Source of the DNA: DATEHG01 sp041691295
GTDB lineage: Bacteria; Gemmatimonadota; Gemmatimonadetes; Gemmatimonadales; GWC2-71-9
Reading direction: 5' to 3'
Assembly (NCBI GenBank): GCA_041691295.1
Contig: JBEPVA010000143.1
Coordinates: 1 to 9,951 of the forward strand
DNA length: 9,951 nucleotides
Shown: positions 6,725 through 9,951 of the stretch, piece after piece
How positions within the stretch are numbered: the first letter of the stretch is position 1
Layout: every line of letters begins with the position of its first letter
Program-made: the position numbers and the translations under genes
Notes under the pieces: generated by a model
Told to the model about the DNA's origin: nothing
The model's database searches: none
Seen by the model: only the letters and a program-made list of their open reading frames with translations

Positions 6725-7709
6725 GCAAGCCGGTGCGCTTCGGCTGCAGCGATGCGAGGCACTGGATCCCGAGTCGGTGGCACCGGGTCTGTTCATGCCG
6801 GATACGAACGGACGTCCGCTCGCCTCGGTCTATTCCATGACCTCCCGGCCGGGCGCCGTGAGCTGGCTGGGACTGGATGACGCGGACCATCCAGTCATGC
6901 ACGTCTGTGTCGTTCCGAGGCGGTTTCGACTGCCGGATGGCTCCGGGCTCACCGGAGGCCTGCTCGGAGATCTCGTGGTGGCCCCAGGGATGCGAAATTT
7001 CTGGATGCCGCTCAAGTTCTTTCGCCAGATCGTTTCCGAACTCACCGACAACCGGGAGCTGGATTTCTTGTACTCCGATCCGACGCCTCAGGCCGTAGGC
7101 TTGAGCCGGGCCGGGGGATTTCGCCTGCTCGGCAATCTTCAGCGCTTCGTCCTGCCGGCCGGTCGGCCGTATGGCTGGCTGATGCAGCTGCGACGGATGG
7201 CGCGGGTGGAGCAGCGACTGTCCTGGGCAGTGGCCGATCCGAACCGGGTGGACAGTGTCCTGGCGGCGTTGCCACCATCTCGTGGCTTCGGCCCCCTTCG
7301 CACGGCCGAGGACTTCCGGCGGGGCGGTGAGCTGTCGGCCGGCGATCGGCGGCGCGAAATGGCGGTGCTGACCGAATCCGCCACTCCTGGAAGCCCGTTG
7401 GCCCTGGTGGCCGTCGAGGTCGACTCGCGGCGGCGGTCAATCCATTTGTTGAAGGCCGCCTGGGATGAAGGCAGGGTTTCGATCGGAGGCGTCCTCATCG
7501 GCATCGCGGCGGAGGCCCGCCGGCGCGGCCTCACCAAGGTCGGTGTCTCCCTCCTCGCTGACTCACACCTGGCGACGGACGCGGTAGCCTACGGTGCCAT
7601 TCGTCGGGTCGATCGGCTGCCGGTCGTGGTCAAGGAGCTGCGGGCCAGCCTGACTCTCCCTGATGCAGCGGACTGGGCCCTCTTTCATGCGGATGGCAGT
7701 GCCTGGTAG
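6699..7709 (+). CDS. GNAT-like acyltransferase-fold protein, possibly a degenerate tandem GNAT
   Basis: The 336-residue protein has a segment LGDLVVAPGMRNFW (89-102) that resembles the beta-strand plus acyl-donor loop of GNAT proteins. It is followed by a helix, LDFLYSDPTPQAVGLSRAGGF (split as LDFLYSDPTP 121-130 and VGLSRAGGF 133-141) and LQRFVLPAG, the order expected for a GNAT half. The loop lacks the full R/Q-x-x-G-x-G/A pattern. The second half (about 236-333) again shows a strand, a helix (SIGGVLIGIAAEARRRG) and a strand (VGVSLLADS), suggesting a second GNAT-like fold. No signal peptide or membrane segment is seen. The GTG start at 6699 overlaps the carrier gene by 26 bases, so the pair is tightly coupled. 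By context it may use the carrier-bound acyl or aminoacyl group as donor to acylate an amino sugar. That role is inferred, and the fold call is by eye. Confidence 0.68.
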   Translation: MRLVTATPEQAGALRLQRCEALDPESVAPGLFMPDTNGRPLASVYSMTSRPGAVSWLGLDDADHPVMHVCVVPRRFRLPDGSGLTGGLLGDLVVAPGMRNFWMPLKFFRQIVSELTDNRELDFLYSDPTPQAVGLSRAGGFRLLGNLQRFVLPAGRPYGWLMQLRRMARVEQRLSWAVADPNRVDSVLAALPPSRGFGPLRTAEDFRRGGELSAGDRRREMAVLTESATPGSPLALVAVEVDSRRRSIHLLKAAWDEGRVSIGGVLIGIAAEARRRGLTKVGVSLLADSHLATDAVAYGAIRRVDRLPVVVKELRASLTLPDAADWALFHADGSAW

Positions 7710-8853
7710 CGCCGAGCCCGCGCCACTGCAGGGTGTTCGAATCGTGCATGTGGCGGCCCCCGGAGCATTCGGCGGCCTCGAGAGCGTAGTCGCCATGCTG
7801 ACCGCCGGCCTGGCCCGTCGGGGCGCCGAGTGCACCCTGGTCCTCAGCCTGGATCGGAACGCCGGTCTGTCGGATCTGTGGCGGGAGGCCGAACTGGCCG
7901 GAGTGCGGGTGATTGCCCTTCGCACCGGCGGACGAAATTACCCTGGCAAGATCATGCGGCTCCGCCGGGTCTTCCACGAAATCCGTCCGAGTATCATCCA
8001 CAGCCACGGCTATGTGACTGACATTCTGACGCCGATGGCCGCGGGGGGCCTCCAATCCCGGCTGGTGTCGACCGCCCACGGGGTCACCGGCGGTGATTGG
8101 AAAAATCGGCTGTATGAGCGACTGCAACACAGAGCATGGCGGCGCTACGATCGAGTCATTGCCGTGTCACGGCCACTCCGGAATGCATTGGTGGCCAGCG
8201 GACTGCGTCGTGATCGATGCCTCATGGTGCAGAATGGGTGGGCCGCCCCGTATGCCTTTCTTGACCGTGCCGCCGCGCGTTTGGAACTGGGGCTCCCGGT
8301 GGCTGCCGTTGCGATCGGCTGGGTTGGTAGGCTAAGTCCGGAAAAAGGGCCGGACATTGCCCTTCGGGCGATGAACCTGGTTTCCCACCCTGATGCCATC
8401 CTGGTGGTGATCGGGGCAGGGGGGGAAGAGCCCGCGCTGCGACAGCTGGCCCACGAACTCGGAATCGCCGACCGCCTCCGCTGGGCCGGGGTAATTCCGG
8501 AAGCCGGCCGACTCATGAAGGCGTTTGACGTGTTCCTCCTGTCTTCCCGCACGGAAGGCACCCCGATCGCGCTGCTTGAGGCCATGGCGGCGGGTACGGT
8601 GTCCGTAGCCACGGCCGTCGGTGGGGTGCCGGATGTCTTGACGGCGCAGGAAGGATGGCTGGTCGACCGGGCGGACCCGGCCGAGGTGGCGGCGTCGATC
8701 GACGAAGCTCTCGGCGATGGGGACCAGCGGCGGTCGAGGGGCCAGGCCGGGCCCGCCCGGGTGGCTACCCATTTCGGCGCGCAGGCGTGGATCGATCACT
8801 ACGTGCAGCTGTACAGCACTCTCGTGGCCAGGGAAGAGGCAGACATCGCATGA
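7687..8853 (+). CDS. GT4-family glycosyltransferase (GT-B fold)
   Basis: The protein has about 388 residues. The N-terminal Rossmann half starts VRIVHVAAPGAFGGLESVV, with the glycine-rich acceptor loop, and contains IIHSHGYVTDIL and VSTAHG. The C-terminal half has IGWVGRLSPEKGPD (about 210-223), VVIGAGGEEPALR (about 240-252) and the GT4 EX7E motif SRTEGTPIALLEAMAAG, with the two glutamates near 290 and 298. Such enzymes transfer a sugar from a nucleotide donor with retention of configuration, at the cytoplasmic face of the membrane, during lipid-linked glycan assembly. The start is uncertain: ATGs at 7663, 7687 and 7693 are all in frame, none has a strong ribosome site, and all overlap the previous gene. 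I chose 7687 as the middle option. The donor sugar and acceptor are not predictable from sequence. Confidence 0.93.
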   Translation: MRMAVPGSAEPAPLQGVRIVHVAAPGAFGGLESVVAMLTAGLARRGAECTLVLSLDRNAGLSDLWREAELAGVRVIALRTGGRNYPGKIMRLRRVFHEIRPSIIHSHGYVTDILTPMAAGGLQSRLVSTAHGVTGGDWKNRLYERLQHRAWRRYDRVIAVSRPLRNALVASGLRRDRCLMVQNGWAAPYAFLDRAAARLELGLPVAAVAIGWVGRLSPEKGPDIALRAMNLVSHPDAILVVIGAGGEEPALRQLAHELGIADRLRWAGVIPEAGRLMKAFDVFLLSSRTEGTPIALLEAMAAGTVSVATAVGGVPDVLTAQEGWLVDRADPAEVAASIDEALGDGDQRRSRGQAGPARVATHFGAQAWIDHYVQLYSTLVAREEADIA

Positions 8854-9951
8854 TCCAGTTGATCGGCGCCATTTGTGTGGGAATCCCAGTCACGCTCGCG
8901 CTATACGCCTTTCTGGGGTACCCGCTGCTGCTCTGGTTGCTGGCCAGAGCCCGAACCAACGGCGAGCCGCAGTCCGATCCGCCGGAATGGCCATTCATCA
9001 CGATCTGCCTGCCAGCCTACAATGAAGAACGGGCGATCGCCCGGACGCTCGAGAGCCTGCTGAGCATCGACTATCCGGAAGATCGGCGCCAAATCCTGGT
9101 AATCTCCGACGCCTCGACCGACCGCACCGACCAGATCGTCGAGAGCTTCGCAAATCGTGGGGTGGAACTGCTGCGACTGGAAACTCGCCGCGGCAAGACG
9201 GCGGCGGAAAACGCGGCCTTTCCGCATTGCAGGGGTTCGATCCTGGTCAATACCGACGCCACCATCCGGATCCTGCCGAATGCCCTCAAGCCTCTGGTCG
9301 CGGCTTTCAGCGATCCCCGTGTCGGGGTGGCATCCGGGCGGGATGTAAGCGTCGGGGACCTGCAGACCGAAGGGGGCCAGGGTGAGTCGGGCTACGTGGG
9401 TTACGAGATGTGGGTGCGTGGGCTCGAAACGGCGGTGGGCGGCATTGTCGGGGCGTCCGGCTGCTTCTATGGGATCCGGCGGGAGATCGTGGACGGGGCG
9501 TTCCCCGAAATGTTGAGTCGGGACTTTGCCAGCGCCCTCCTGGCCCGGGAGCATGCCACCCGGGCGGTGTCAGTCAACGACGCGGTCTGTCTGGTGCCCC
9601 GGACCAGGGATCTCAAGAGCGAATACCGCCGGAAGGTCCGCACCATGGCTCGGGGGCTTGAGACCCTCTGGTTCAAGCGCCACCTGCTGAATCCGGTCCG
9701 CCACGGTTCATTCGCATGGATGCTCTGGAGCCACAAACTACTTCGCTGGCTGGTGTTTCCCAGCCTGATTCTCCTCCCAGTTGGCCTGACGCTCCTTGCC
9801 ATTCAGGCCAGGCTGGCCCTGGTGGTCGTTCCTCTCCTGGTGGCCGGCCTGCTGGTCGGCCTGGCAGGATTGCGGTGGCCCGAGGGCCGGCCAATGCCGG
9901 TGCTGGTGGGGATCCCGTCCTATCTCGTGGCTTCGTCGCTCGCCGCGATTC
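8850..9951 (+). CDS. Membrane-bound GT2-family glycosyltransferase, 3' end outside window
   Basis: The frame is open from ATG 8850 to the window end, 367 residues. An N-terminal membrane helix (about 4-31) precedes the GT-A domain. That domain has PFITICLPAYNEE (48-60), ILVISDASTDRTD (82-94), GKTAAENAAF (115-124), the metal-binding NTDATI (134-139), GASGCFYGIRRE (201-212) and the catalytic-base region MLSRDFASAL (221-230). An arginine-rich stretch RRKVRTMARG (260-269) takes the place of the QxxRW loop. Three hydrophobic segments follow (about 300-319, 323-341 and 351-367), typical of processive or polyprenyl-linked polysaccharide synthases. It overlaps the GT4 gene in an ATGA quartet, with GGGAAGAGG upstream. 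It most likely polymerises or extends a surface glycan. The sugar is unknown, and the window end removes only part of the last membrane region. Confidence 0.92.
   Translation, partial: MIQLIGAICVGIPVTLALYAFLGYPLLLWLLARARTNGEPQSDPPEWPFITICLPAYNEERAIARTLESLLSIDYPEDRRQILVISDASTDRTDQIVESFANRGVELLRLETRRGKTAAENAAFPHCRGSILVNTDATIRILPNALKPLVAAFSDPRVGVASGRDVSVGDLQTEGGQGESGYVGYEMWVRGLETAVGGIVGASGCFYGIRREIVDGAFPEMLSRDFASALLAREHATRAVSVNDAVCLVPRTRDLKSEYRRKVRTMARGLETLWFKRHLLNPVRHGSFAWMLWSHKLLRWLVFPSLILLPVGLTLLAIQARLALVVVPLLVAGLLVGLAGLRWPEGRPMPVLVGIPSYLVASSLAAI

Overview
The window is a high-GC (roughly 63-65 % by eye), densely packed bacterial chromosomal segment. Short overlaps between genes, GTG starts and strong G/C third-position bias suggest a high-GC, probably Gram-negative lineage. 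I cannot assign a phylum, and no rRNA, tRNA, transposase, phage gene or CRISPR array is visible.

The window holds two divergent gene sets that face away from a 568-bp region without a convincing gene (about 2864-3431). The left, minus-strand set reads, in transcription order: a small acyl-carrier-type protein (2863-2606), an acyl-CoA dehydrogenase-fold flavoprotein (2588-1401), an amino acid:[carrier protein] ligase of the truncated seryl-tRNA synthetase type (1393-470), and a DUF1839 protein that runs off the window (473-1). This is a recognisable aminoacyl-carrier-protein module. The ligase would adenylate a small amino acid and load it on the phosphopantetheine arm of the carrier. The dehydrogenase-like protein and the DUF1839 protein would act on, or receive, the bound aminoacyl group. 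The end product of such modules is, as far as I know, not established.

The right, plus-strand set reads: a divergent NadE-like PP-loop ligase (3432-4436), a full-length glutamine-dependent asparagine synthetase-like amidotransferase (4436-6406), a second carrier protein (6422-6724), a protein that looks like a degenerate, possibly duplicated GNAT acyltransferase (6699-7709), a GT4 glycosyltransferase (about 7687-8853) and a membrane GT2 glycosyltransferase cut by the window end (8850-9951). All junctions overlap or are separated by at most 15 bp, so this is almost certainly one operon. The two glycosyltransferases point to a cell-surface glycan or glycoconjugate locus. The amidotransferase, NadE-like enzyme, carrier and GNAT-like protein would then make or attach an amide or acyl decoration.

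The most interesting reading is that the two halves form one pathway, in which an amino acid is activated on a carrier protein, possibly modified by the flavoprotein, and transferred or amidated onto a sugar nucleotide or glycan. That link is an inference from adjacency and chemistry. Supporting oddities are a dehydrogenase that seems to lack the catalytic glutamate at both usual positions, two carriers with different serine contexts, and a NadE relative with a large insert and no glutaminase domain sitting directly before a glutaminase-bearing AsnB.
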